A DNA stretch of 64,000 nt, taken from the NCBI GenBank assembly GCA_026122225.1, contig JANEZZ010001897.1, forward strand, positions 248,001 to 312,000. Direction: 5' to 3'. The stretch comes from Heloderma charlesbogerti. Its lineage: Eukaryota; Chordata; Lepidosauria; Squamata; Helodermatidae. This document shows positions 1 to 12,600 of this stretch, piece by piece; position 1 is the stretch's first letter; each line of letters opens with the position of its first letter. Below the pieces are notes generated by a model, which was given only the letters and a program-made list of their open reading frames with translations, searched no databases and was not told the origin of the DNA. Position numbers and translations under genes: made by a program.

Positions 1-452
1 GAGATTTAAAATCTTGTAAAGGAACAAATATATACTTATCAACCAAAAATTTTCCTATTGAGGCAGACCAGAAACCACATGAATATTATGTTGTACAGTA
101 CAGATGTTAGACAGATCTTGGGCATGAAAAATCAGAGCTCCTATTTATGCTTTTCTGGCATTTGTTAATGTGCTCTAATTGAGTAAAACTTAGAGCGCGT
201 GAACATGATCCAAATTACAAGACTCTACTGGGGACTTGGGCACCATTCTGCTTTCCCCTTTTTCATCTTGTGTTTTCTCATAGGGGAGAGACAGGAGGAT
301 GCACTGAGGTTTGACCCAACAGGGTAGAACTTTGGTGTTCAAAGCTTTCTGCATTGAGTGGAGAATAGCATTTTTGTACTGTATCCCAAAGCATTTTAAT
401 TTCTTGAGGGGACATCTTGAATTCTTATGAGGATTTCTTCTTGTTTAAACAG
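1..452 (+). other. TRA2B: TRA2B intron upstream of the RRM exon
   Basis: Unique, AT-rich intron sequence with a poor polypyrimidine tract before the 452/453 acceptor. No repeat or additional exon is recognised. Confidence 0.7.
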
Positions 453-641
453 GCAAATCCTGACCCAAACTGTTGTCTTGGTGTATTTGGATTAAGCCTG
501 TACACAACAGAAAGGGATCTGAGAGAGGTATTCTCCAAATATGGCCCAATTGCTGATGTTTCTATTGTATATGACCAGCAGTCTCGACGTTCTAGAGGAT
601 TTGCTTTTGTGTACTTTGAAAGTGTTGACGATGCTAAGGAG
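453..641 (+). CDS. TRA2B: TRA2B exon encoding most of the RRM
   Basis: This 189-bp, 63-codon exon runs from ANPDPNCC to VDDAKE. It is preceded by a TTTAAACAG acceptor and followed by GTAAGT. It carries both RNP motifs of the RNA-recognition motif. The ATG at 417 is intronic and is not a start codon. Confidence 0.97.
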
Positions 642-3600
642 GTAAGTGGATGTCTTGAAACAAAAATACGTTGTACTTTTCAAACACCCCATCTTAATAA
701 AATATATATAAAAATAAATATTTTCCAAGGTTGGAAAGAAAGAGAAGTGATTTGAATTTACCATTTTTATAAACCATGCATTTCCAGAACAAGGGTACAT
801 GTTCAACGGTTGTTACAACTATTAAAACATTATTGGGTGCACAACTAAATAAAGCCTTTATACTACCTACAACCGTAATCCAAAACCTCTGGTCATGCAG
901 CCCACCTGTCCTTTTGCACTATTCAGTATTTTTATTTTTTATGTTTCTGTCCCACCCTTTCTCTGTACACGTTTCACTCTCTCATTTTATCCTCACAATA
1001 ACCCTGTGAGATATGTTAGGCTGAGAGAGTAACTGGCACACTGTCACCCAGTGTCTTGTGGCCGAGGGGATTTGAACCCAGGTTTCCCTGGTCGTAGTCC
1101 AGCACTCTAGCCACTGTGCCACCTTAGGAATATACAATTATATTTATTTATTTTAGTTAGTTATTACATTTGTATTCTGCCTTTTCTCCAAGGAGCTTAC
1201 GGTGGTATACAAGGTTTTCCACACCCATTTTATCCTCACAACAACCCTGTAAGGTAGATTAGACATGAGAGATGGTGCCTGAACCAAAGCTATCCAGTGA
1301 GCTTCACAGCTGAAGTGGAGATTTGAAACTGGGTCTTCCCAGCCCTTATCTAACATTTTAACCCCTATACCACACCACAGTTTTAACTGATTAGATTAGG
1401 GGGTGATGCAATTACGAAATTAATAGATTTTTGTTTGGCTCTTCATCTACATGCCAGTGTGCTAAAACAATGTTGCTTTCATGAAAACAAGGGCCGCAAA
1501 CAAGTACAGTTAGATATGCTGGATTGTAAAACAAGAATAGTCATTACTGGGTTAGTGGTGTTTTTCCAAGATGGAAAGTAATAGGCTGAATCCAATATTA
1601 GTCCTATTTAGAGTAGACCCTTTTAAATGAATGAGACTTAGTCATGACTAACTTAAGTCCCATTCATTTTAATTGGTCTGCTCTAAGTAGGACTAACATT
1701 GGGTTCAACCTAATGGGTTCAGATAATCCCAAATGTTCATAATTTGCTACAAAAATCATGAGTTTTGTCATATTTATAATGCTTGCCTCGGAAGTCAAAT
1801 ATATTCTCATTGGCTTTTTCTTTTGCATATTAAAACAGGCTTTAATTCAGTCTTGAGTTAATTTGTTTTAAAACTATAATACAAAAAAAAAGTTGCTTGG
1901 TGGTAGTATAATGCTGCTCCCTATTCCCAAGCTGTTTGGTACCCCTGCTGCTTTTTGTACAGGGTGGCTGTTCTTACGGGGTGTGCAATAAACACAGGTG
2001 AAATAACATCCCCCAGCAGGAAGTGATCTTCCAAGCAATAGCCGATTTATGTCACTGAAGAGTGGGGCTTTCTTCTCACACAGGCCAGATGCAGTGAGGC
2101 TCCTGGCTTGATTATTGGTGGGACAGTTGAGAGAGACTGATGTTAAAACCTCTTCCCAGATATCTATCTTTTCCAATAGCATATACTGTATATAATACAT
2201 TTCACATACATTCTCAGTAGTAATCCTTAGAACACCTCCAAAGAAGCCAGTGTTGTTCCCATATTGCATGCCTATTAAGTACATGGCACAAGTGACATTT
2301 GAACAGGGGACTTCCTAGCTCAGTCTTGGACACTATTCTTCACCAGGTTTCCCCTTGTATACACCAGAGAAAACTCTTGATACCGTAATGAATCACTGAA
2401 AGCTATCCTGAAAATTGGTAATCCTTCTGCAATAATATCTGCTTAATTGAACTAAACAAAGCAGATAGTGAACTGAGCCAAAATATGCTGATAATGGGTA
2501 CCTCAAAGAGAAACTGAAAATTAACAGTTCAATTAGTGAAGTATGTGTTCACTAATTTAGATAAGCAAAAAGGTTGATTTTCTAAGTTCACAGAGATGGT
2601 AGACCTGCTGCTTAGGTGGCTTGTCCTCTTCCAGATTATCTGAAAAGGTAGAAATTACACTCATCCAGGTTATGTCCAACTATGACACTGGACGCATTTG
2701 TACATAATGCGGGTTTTGGATGTCACACGGCATTCTTGTGCAAGACTGCTTCTCCAATACTTAAGCCAGCACGCTGATATCCCTCTCATCATTGTTCTTG
2801 TCAGTTTTGCCTAGGAATGGGCAGATTCCCTACCTGTCATTCGGGGGGGGATCCGCCCACGGGGTGAGGTGATCCGTCCCTCCCCCCGGAATCCTCTTTG
2901 GCCGGTGCTGCTCTATCAGCAGCGATACAGCCAGCCACTATTGCTGTGCCATATAATGGCTGCATTTATGTTAATCTAAGAGCTTTACAGCTGCACGTGG
3001 CGTCTATGCCATTTGTGTCCAGAGTCAGCCCTTAACCTAGCAATATGGCGCAGCAATGGTAAGGGATCTGTTCCGCCACGGCGTCCGGAGGCCAGATTCC
3101 TTTGAATCTGGCCTCATTGGGGTCCGTGGTGGAATTCTCCACCATCCCTATTTTTGCCCTCCATTTCGGCACTTGCCTTGCTAGTGAAAACATTTTTAAA
3201 AGGCTGCTTCATATTACATGGAAGTAAGAACATCCGCCCACAAAGTGCCTTCTCTTCCAGCCACTTTCAACTCTTCCCTCTGCCCCCATCAGATTGCAAA
3301 ATTGGGTTGTGGTGTTATGTGAACCAGGTCGATAATAAGCCAGAATTTCTGAGAATTCAGGCGTGTTGTGTATAAGCAGCATGCTTGTGCACTGTCCTGA
3401 TCACTCCCATTTGACTCCATCTGCCAGTGGAGAATGGCTAAACCAGGGATGGGAAACCTTTGGCTTGTGGGGATTCCCCATCCAGCTTGCTAGCTTCTTC
3501 TGCAATCTCATCTGCAGCACAATGCTCTAATCGCTGATCAGCAGCTGCTGCACAATGAGAAAGGGAGCTTTTTTTCACTGTGCAGCAAGGAAAAGCTCTT

Positions 3601-6600
3601 CACTCCAAAAGCTGCTGCTTTTACCTGCAGGGAGGAGTGAACAGGGCCTGAGGAAGAAGCTGCTGGGTGATTCAGTCCTGCTTTGTTCTGAGGCTTGTCC
3701 TGCTGACTTCTGAGTAGACCTCCTGCTCATGCTGACTTCTGAGTAGACATGCATAGGCTCGATATTTGGATGCTAGTTGAAAGTACTGCTGATTGATTTG
3801 GTCCTGCTTATTTATGACTAAACATGCTGAGGCATATCCTGCTGAGTAGGCTTAAAATCAGTAATAATCGCATGTTTGGCCCCGCCCTCAGACAGAATGA
3901 GTCCTCCAAGACCTTTCCCAGATTGGAATTAGGTCCTTGGGCTGAAAAAGATTCCCCATCCCTAGACTAAACTTAGAAGGAAGCAAAAGCTTCTCATTAT
4001 GTCTGAACTGAGATCCTTGCTTGTCACTTACCTAACAAACCAGGAACAGCAAACCAACCTTGGTTTCAGACTCTGGTTTGTTAAGGGAGTGACAAACTAG
4101 GAGTCTGGGTTGACTGTGTAGTTTTTGCTTCCTCATAGTTTTGGTTTTGTTTGGCCACCTCTTCCAGTGGGGGGAGCCAAGTGGTGTGATTGGGCAGAGT
4201 GTGATCTCCGTAATTCTGGCTTGATATATCCAAATGCGTCCATTGAATCAGAGTGACTATCCTATTGCTGCTCTTCCCTTTAAAATGCAAGTGTGCAGTC
4301 AGTAGGAAATTATCAGTATGAAATTTGCATCTATTTTATACAATTACAGCTTTGTAACTAAAACTAAGCTACTGCAACTTAGAAGGGTTTGCCTGGTAAA
4401 TATCTTGCCAGCTCTGCTAATTCTGCTAGTAGTGAATTAGTAATTCACTACTAATTACTAGTGAATTAGTAATTCACTAACATGAATTAGTAATTCATGT
4501 ACTAATTACATGAATTAGTAGTAATTCATGACTTGAATTAAACTGAATTCTGAACAGGCTTATTCTATATATTTTTAACTCTCCCATAGGCAAAAGAACG
4601 TGCCAATGGAATGGAGCTTGATGGGAGAAGGATTAGAGTCGATTTCTCAATAACAAAAAGGCCTCACACACCTACTCCTGGAATCTACATGGGGAGGCCT
4701 ACTTAGTAAGTTCTTATAACTATAATTTATCTGAAACCAATGAGACTTGAATTGTTCACTTTAGTTTTAATATTGAGGACCAGGTTTTCAACAAAGAGTT
4801 GATTATCACCTTCATTCATTCATTCATTTATGGATGGTATCTCTGAACATAGAATTCCTGGGTCTAGTTTTCTGCATTCAGTAATCAAATATAGACTAGT
4901 TGTACAATTCCCAGAAATTATGAAACGCCAGTGTCCTTCACATTCATACCGAAGCATCTGGAAGACAGCTGTACTTCAACATTTTGTGTGTAAGGACGTT
5001 GATAGTTATAAAAGATCAGTTTTAGATCCTTCATAACTTTCTGCACCGTATTTGAAGACAATTGATAAAATGCACAAATTTAAGACTTTCTCTGTAGCTG
5101 CAAGTTAACACATTTATTTCATTTTTCTTTAGAGGTATGGGTTCAGATAACCATGTTGCATGGCTATCATAAATATTTATTAGTAGTTGTTGTATTTTGT
5201 CTACACCTCTACAGTGATGTACAAAAGTTAGAGGGAGATATCTAACTGGGCTGCTGTGCTCCTGCTGACTCTTATGGTGCCAACAGGAGCGACCGCTTAC
5301 CCAACAGGGATTTAGTGGTTCTAAAAGTAACCCTGGTACTGAGCAGAAACACTTGTTCTCTGCTGAAGTGCCCATTTCCGAAAATGAGCGTTTCTGCTCA
5401 TTTCAGGTTGCTAAATCCCCATCGTGCAAGTGGTTGCCCTGCTGGTACACAGGCAGAATAGGATACTGCCCAATATAAACTCAGGCCTACTCTCAGGTTT
5501 ACAGTCTGAAGACATGACAGAATAGGCAGAGAAGGAAAATCCATTGGGGAAATTCAGGGTGGATTGCTGCCAAAAGGAGTCTCTCCCTTCCATCCCATTC
5601 ACAGTGGCTGGTCATTGATGGAAGTCTCAAGAGAGGGGTCCAATGGCACTGTGGCCAGGCAGGCTGATGAAAAGGATCTTGCACACACTCCAACTCCCTC
5701 TGTCACACTGCTAGATTATAGTAGCTAGAATATGGGGTACCCAGCATGGTGCCCACAGGTACCTTGCTTGGCATCCTCCAGACTCCTTCATTTTGCATTT
5801 TTTTAATGCTTAATTTTTAAGAAATAAATGAGGAGCACCATTTTTATTTCCCCAGAATGCCTCTGGGCCCCATGTGGAGCCCAGAGAAGTTCTTGGAAAA
5901 TGATTATGGGCAGCAGCAAGCTAACGCTTTACTTTGAACCATACCCAGCTGCCAAGAAAAAAAAATGTGGTGGTGGTGGAGTGTGTGTGTGTTTCACTGA
6001 GCATCAACAGTTTGTGAAATCAATAACATGCTGTGATTTGTGGGGGCAAATGCGTAATTTGGCATTTGGGGTTCAGACCCCCACCTCTTCCATTTATTCA
6101 GGTCCTCGGCCAAGTTACTTGTCTTTTAGCCTCATCAGGGAAATAGGTGTGTTGTGACTGGCCACATCCACCACGGCAGCCATTTTGTGAATGAGCAAGC
6201 CCCCAGTGGTGGCCATTTTGTGATGGCCCCCACAGTCAAAATTCCAAATATGCCCAACAGCCCAAAAACGTTGAGGACCACTCAGCTAGATGCTTTACCC
6301 ACTATATATTTCCTCTGTAATCAGGAATGTGGGATACTGACCTGGCACCTGCTGTTTCAGGGAATAATATTCTTCAGGTGTGAGAATGATGGGAGAACAC
6401 TAAAAAGTATATATGGTTTTGATGGTAATGTGAATCATGTAGCTGGCTTCCTAATGCAAAACTTGGTACAATATAATTTGTTCTTAACAGGTTTTGTTTT
6501 ACCTGCATGGTTTTTACGTATTTTAACTTTGTATTTTCCTGTTAGCCACATTGAGCACCATTTGGTGAAAAGGTGGGAAAGAAATGTAATAAAATATTAT

Positions 6601-9600
6601 TATTGACTTCCCCTTGTTACGTATCTATATACTGTTTCATTTCGTCTTCCTAATGTCATATTATGCATTTCCTTACAGTGGTAGTTCCCGACGGAGAGAT
6701 TACTATGACAGAGGTTATGACAGAGGCTATGATGACCGTGACTATTACAGCAGATCATATAGGTAAGTGTACTTTTTGCTGATTACTTCTTGATGAGGTT
6801 GCATGTATCCTGAAAAATGTTATGTTATACACTGTAATTGTGCCTTCTAGTGATGTCCATCTCTATTTTGGTTCTTGTCACATTGGATATCTTAACCTGT
6901 TGTGGGGTTAAAAGGACTGGAAGTTGCTTATTCTTCACTGTACATGTATCCCAACAACTGGAAATGACTGACTAGATTAATACTGAAGTATGCTTTACGT
7001 TCTCTGATGCATTCTAGAATAACTGTAAGCCAACAGATATTGACATGAAAAATGAATTACCCATTTACAAGGATTTTGGTAAAAACTAGCTCCTTGGCAC
7101 AAGAGATGTAGGAAATCTAAACCAGAGAATTTTGCAGGATGGATTACACATGTAATTTTCTTGGAAATACGGTGATAGGTAAAAGCTGTGATAAGAACTT
7201 GGAACTCTTTATCTACTTCAGGCATCTGATAAAACAAAATGCTCATGCCACAGCCAGTAACTTGCATTAAAAATCCCAGTCTGTCACACAAAGCAAGTAT
7301 CCTGTTTTTAAAAGTTACTTGATCAAAAGTATACCATCCATGGAAGTGTTGGGGAAAGTATTAAAACAGATAGCGTCCTAACGTTTAAAGGTAGTATTTT
7401 CAGTCAAAATAAGCAATAATAGATCAAGTGTGGCTTTTCATTTGATGTGCAAAATATGCCAATAGGTCTCAGTGGGTCAGCCTGTAACTATTCAATTCTA
7501 TTTCTATAAATGTCATATATGCCATCTGTCATCATTGCCTTTTGAACAGTTTGAATTGGCTAAATGAAACAGTTCCTGCCTAAGATAATTAACTGGCCCA
7601 AATTAATTGAAAGACCTAAATCTCACCTGGTATAAGGCAACACCTTATGTTCATATGACTGATCCATCTCGTATGTGGCTAAGCCTTGCACAGGTTTTTC
7701 CCTTCCTGTAACTTAAATGTTCTAAGTGTGTTCTAGAAGCAGAAATGCCTGCTACCTTGAAAAACTTGTGCAAGCTGCCTCTGTGTAACTTGCACAGATT
7801 TTCCCCCTTCTCATAGTAGACACCTTCGCCATAATCCAGGTTTTTCATGGGGGACCCTGACCTTTGGGGACACAGTGGACTGCAGTGAGGAGGGGGGAGT
7901 TGGAAAGCCTCTCACAGCGTTGGATATAGCTTATATATGGACATCAGTCAGTGAGCAGAGCTTGCCTGCTCATCTTTAATATTTGAAGAGAATTACATGA
8001 CCTAGCGCATAATCCCATGACAGGAACTTTGCTGTAACCATATTATGGATTTTTTCCCCCTCTGGGTTCCCTATAAAAAATTTGCTCTAGCCAGAATTAC
8101 ACTTTGGGGTTCTTCATATAACCTGAAATGTTTCCACAAACTGAACTCACTTGCAAGCTTTATTGGTTTGTGTCATGCCAAGGAAATTCAGTTCTGAGGA
8201 TCTTGAGTAATCTCTGTATCCTGCCTATAGTTGTATGTATCTGGTGTACTCATTCCTCTTGGGCAAATTTGGTTAATGTTGCAATGTCATTCTGTTCCAT
8301 ATTAAAAGACAAACATTCAGTGTAGCTCTAATAGATATTCTGGCAATTGTGATAGAATGTGAAGCTTCTTGATATGTTTGCTGTATTTAAATATTGAATA
8401 TAATGAGTATTCCTAGTCTCTACTTGGAATTGCCATTCCTAAGGCATGCCTTGCCACAGGTGAGTGAATAATTAGTTGTCAAACTGTGCTTTTAAAGCCA
8501 AATGTGTATAATATCAGGGGAGCATGGAAAAGACTACATTGACGTCTGCTGTAGGTATCCCAACAGTTTGCAATGCTGTTAAAATGATGGATTATGCATA
8601 AACCAGAGGCTTGTATTAAGATAGGTAGTTGATGCAGCTGTTCTTGAAGATTAGTATTTCCTCTGTTTGTCTGAAATGTCTCTTGTACTGGTCATAATTC
8701 CTTATATGAATCATTTCTACTTTGAAAAGTCAATAAATAAAAGTGCAAAAAAGTTGTTCTGCTTGTGTTTTCACAGAGGTGGAGGTGGCGGAGGAGGTGG
8801 TGGAGGAGGAGGAGGCGGAGGAGGAGGGTGGCGAGCTGCCCAAGACAGGGATCAGATGTACAGGTATGCTAGGAGAGGACCTAGTACTATCTTCTATAAG
8901 CATTTAACATAGTATTTGGTTTATATTTGGAAAATTCACTGTTGGTGCCAAGGAGTTATCAGCAGTGATAGGCGTGCTGCAAAACAATTTGAGTCTAGAG
9001 ATCAGAACCCAATTTTGGGTAAAGGAAAAGACCTCTCTTACCATGTTACATTTTCAAACAAAAATATTTTTTGGTCTTGGTATCTCTAGTAAGAAGCTGT
9101 GGTGGCATACTCTTGATACGTATTATATTGCTGTTGTTCAGTCATTAAGTCGTGTCCGACTCTTTGTGACCCCATGGCCAGGCCTTCCTGTCCTCCGCTC
9201 ACTCCCGGAGTGTACTCAAGTTCGTATTCTTTCCATCGGTGATGCTACTTAGCCATCTCATCTTCTGCCGTTCCCTTCTCCTTTTGCCTTCAATCCTTCC
9301 CAGCATCAGGGTCTTTTCCAGTGAGTTTTCTCTTCGCATTAGGTGGCCAAAATATTGGAGCTTCAGCTTCAGTATCTGTTCTTCCAATGAGCAGTCAGGG
9401 TTGATTTCCTTTAGGATTGACTGATTTGACCTCCTTACAGTCCAGGGGACTCGTAGGAGTCTTCTCCAGCACCACAGTTTGAAGGCATCAATTCTTCAGC
9501 GCTCAGCCTTCCTTATAGTCCAGCTCTCACAGCCATACGTTACTACTGGGAAAACCATAGCTTTGATTAGATGGACCTTTGTCGGCAAGGTGATGTCTCT

Positions 9601-12600
9601 ACTTCTTACTATGCTGTCTAGGTTTGCCATAGCTTTCCTCCCAACGAGCAAGCATCTTTTAATTTCATGGCTACAGTCACCGTCTGCGGTGATCTTGGAG
9701 CCCAAGAAAATAAAATCTGTCACTGCTTCCATTTCTTCCCCTTCTATATGCCAGGAAATGATGGGGCCAGATGCCATGATCTTAGTTTTTTGCATGTTGA
9801 GTTTCAAACCAGCTTTTGCACTCTCCTTTTTCACCCTCAACAAGAGGTTCTTTAGATCCTCTTCGCTTTCTGCCATTAGGGTGGTATTGTCTGCGTATCT
9901 GAGGTTGTTGATAATTCTCCCGGCAATCTTAATTCCAACCTGTGATTCATCCAGCCGGGCTTTTCTCATGATGTACTCTGCATATAAGTTAAATAAGCAG
10001 GGCGACAATATGCAGCCTTGTCCTACTCCTTTCCCAATTTTGAACCAATCGGTTGTTCCATGTCCGGTTCTTACTGTTGCTTCTTGACCCTCGTACAGGT
10101 TTCTCAGGAGACAGGTAAGGTGGTCTGGTACTCCCATCTCTTTCAGAATTTGCCAAAGTTTGTTGTGATCCACACAAGCAAAGGCTTTAGCGTAGTCAAT
10201 GAAGCAGAAATAGACGTTTTTCTGGAATTCTCTTGCTTTCTCCATGATCCAGCGAATGTTGCCGATTTGATTTCTAGTTCCTCTGCCTCTTCGAAACCCA
10301 GCTTGTACTTCCATTAGTTCTCGGTTCACATGCTGCTGAAGCCTAGCTTGTAGGATTTTGAGCATCACCTTGCTGGCATGTGAAATGAGTGCAATTGTAC
10401 GGTAGTTTGAACACTCTTTGGCATTATCCTTCTTTGGAATTGGAACGTAAACTGACCTTTTCCAGTCTTGTGGCCACTGTTGAGTGTTCCAAATTTGTTG
10501 GCATATTGAGTGCAGCACTTTAACAGCATCATCTTTTAGGATTTTAAATAGCTCAGCTGGAAGACTGTCATCTGCGCTAGCTTTGTTGTTAGTAATTCTT
10601 CCTAAGGCCCACTTGACTTCACTCTCTAGGATGTCCGGCTCAAGTTCAGTGACCGTACTATCATGGCTATCAGGGACATAAGATCTTTCCTGTTTAGTTC
10701 TTCTGTGTATAAGATCTTTCCTGTATAGTTCTTCTGTGTATTCTTTCCACCTCTTCTTAATCTCATCTGCTTCTGTTAGGACCCTGCCTTCTTTGTCCTT
10801 TATCATGCCCGACTTTGCACAAAACGTTCCTTTGAGATCTCCGATTTTCTTGAAGAGATCTCTAGTTTTTCCCATTCTGTTGTTTTCCTCGATTTCTTTG
10901 CATTGTTCATTTAAGAAGGCCTTCTTGTCTCTCCTTGCTATTCTCTGGAACGCTGCATTCAGTTTATTTTATTTATTTAATTAATTAATTAATTTCTATA
11001 CCGCCCAATAGCCGAAGCTCTCTGGGCGGTTTACAAAAATTAAAACCAAACACGCAATAAAACAATTTAAAATATATAGAACATTAAAACCAGTTGGATA
11101 TATCTTCCCCTTTCTCCCTTGCTTTTCGCTTCCCTTCTTTCCTCAGCTACTTGTAAAGCCTCATCAGACAGCCACTTTGCTTTCTTGCATTTCTTTTTCT
11201 TTGGGATGGATTGAGTTGCTGCCTCCTGAATAATGTTACGGACCTCCGTCCATAGTTCCTCAGGCACTCTGTGTATCAGGTCTAATCCCTGAAATCTATT
11301 CCTCACCTCCATTGTATATTCATAAGGGATATGATTTAGGTCATACCTGAATGGTTTAGTGGTTTTCCCTACGTTCTTCAATTTAAGCCGAAATTTTGCA
11401 ACAAGAAGCTCATGATCTGAGCCACAGTCAGCTCCAGGTCTTGATTTACTGACTGTATAGAGCTTCCCCATCTTTGGCTGCAAAGGACATAATCTGATTT
11501 CGATATTGACCATCTGGTGATGTCCATGTGTAGACTCGCCTCTTGTGCTGTTGGAAAAGAGTGTTTGCTCTGATCAGCGTGTTCTCTTGACAAAACTCTA
11601 TTAGCCTTTGTCCTGCTTCATTTTGTACTCTAAGGCCATGCTTGCCTGTTATCCCAGTGATTTCTTGACTTCCTACTTTAGCATTCCAATCCCCTATGAT
11701 GAAAATCATAGAATCATAGAATAGTAGGGTTGGAAGGGGCCTACAAGGCCATCGAGTCCAACCCCCTGCTCAATGCAGGAATCCAAGTCAGAGCATCCCT
11801 GACTGATGGCTGTCCAGCCTCGTCTTGAATGCCTCCAGTGTGGGAGAGCCCACCACCTCCCTAGGTAATGGGTTCCATTGTTGTATTGCTCTAACAGTCA
11901 GGAAGTTTTTCCTAATGTTCAGCCAGCATCTGGCTTCCTGTAACTTGAGCCCATTGTTCCGTGTCCTGCACTCTGGGATGATCAAGAAGAGATCCTGGCC
12001 TTCCTCTCTGTGACAACCTTTCAAGGACTTGAAGAGCGCTATCATATCTCCCCTCAGTCTTCTCTTCTCAAGGCTAAACATGCCCAGTTCTTTCAGTCTC
12101 TCTTCAAAGGGCTTTGTTTCCAGTTCCCTGATCATCTTTGTTGCCCTCCTCTGAACTCCCCCCCCCCCAGTTTGTCTGCATCCTTCTTAGAGTGCGGTGC
12201 CCAGAACTGGACACAGTACTCCAGATGAGGGCTAACCAGTGCTGAGTAGAGGGGGACTAGTACTTCCCAGGATTTGGAAGCTATGCTTCTATTAATGCAG
12301 CCCAAAAGAGCATTGGCCTTTTTTGCAGCCACATCACATTGTTGGCTCATATTCAGCTTGTGATCGACAACAATTCCAAGATCCTTCTCACTTGTAGTGT
12401 TGTTGAGCCAAGTCTCCCCCATCTTGTAACTGTGCATTTGGTTTCCTTTTCCTAGGTGCAGAACTTGGCACTATTAAATGTCATTCTGTTGTTTTTTGCC
12501 CAGCGCTCCAGTCTATCCAGATCACTTTGAATTTTGTTTCTGTCTTCCAAAGTATTAGCTATCCCGCCCAATTTTGTGTCCTCTGCAAATCTGAGCAGCA

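Larger units (their letters stand above)
9131..11700 (-). mobile_element. BovB (RTE-clade) LINE, 3' portion, antisense in TRA2B intron
   Basis: The + strand begins with the typical reverse-complemented BovB 3' end (TTCAGTCATTAAGTCGTGTC at about 9137). It continues through the reverse transcriptase and the C-terminal part of the AP endonuclease. The element is continued at 15036-15810 beyond a CR1 insertion. A 126-bp LINE tail is inserted at 10965-11090. BovB elements are abundant in squamates and known for horizontal transfer. This copy is broken by insertions and substitutions. Confidence 0.93.

Noticed and set aside
417..755. ATG at 417 as a start for the RRM exon, and read-through past 641
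   Set aside because: AG/GT splice sites at 452/453 and 641/642 match the TRA2B exon exactly; the extra codons are intronic.
8667..8912. 81-codon frame containing polyglycine as an independent gene
   Set aside because: Only 8777-8863 is exon; the rest is flanking intron.
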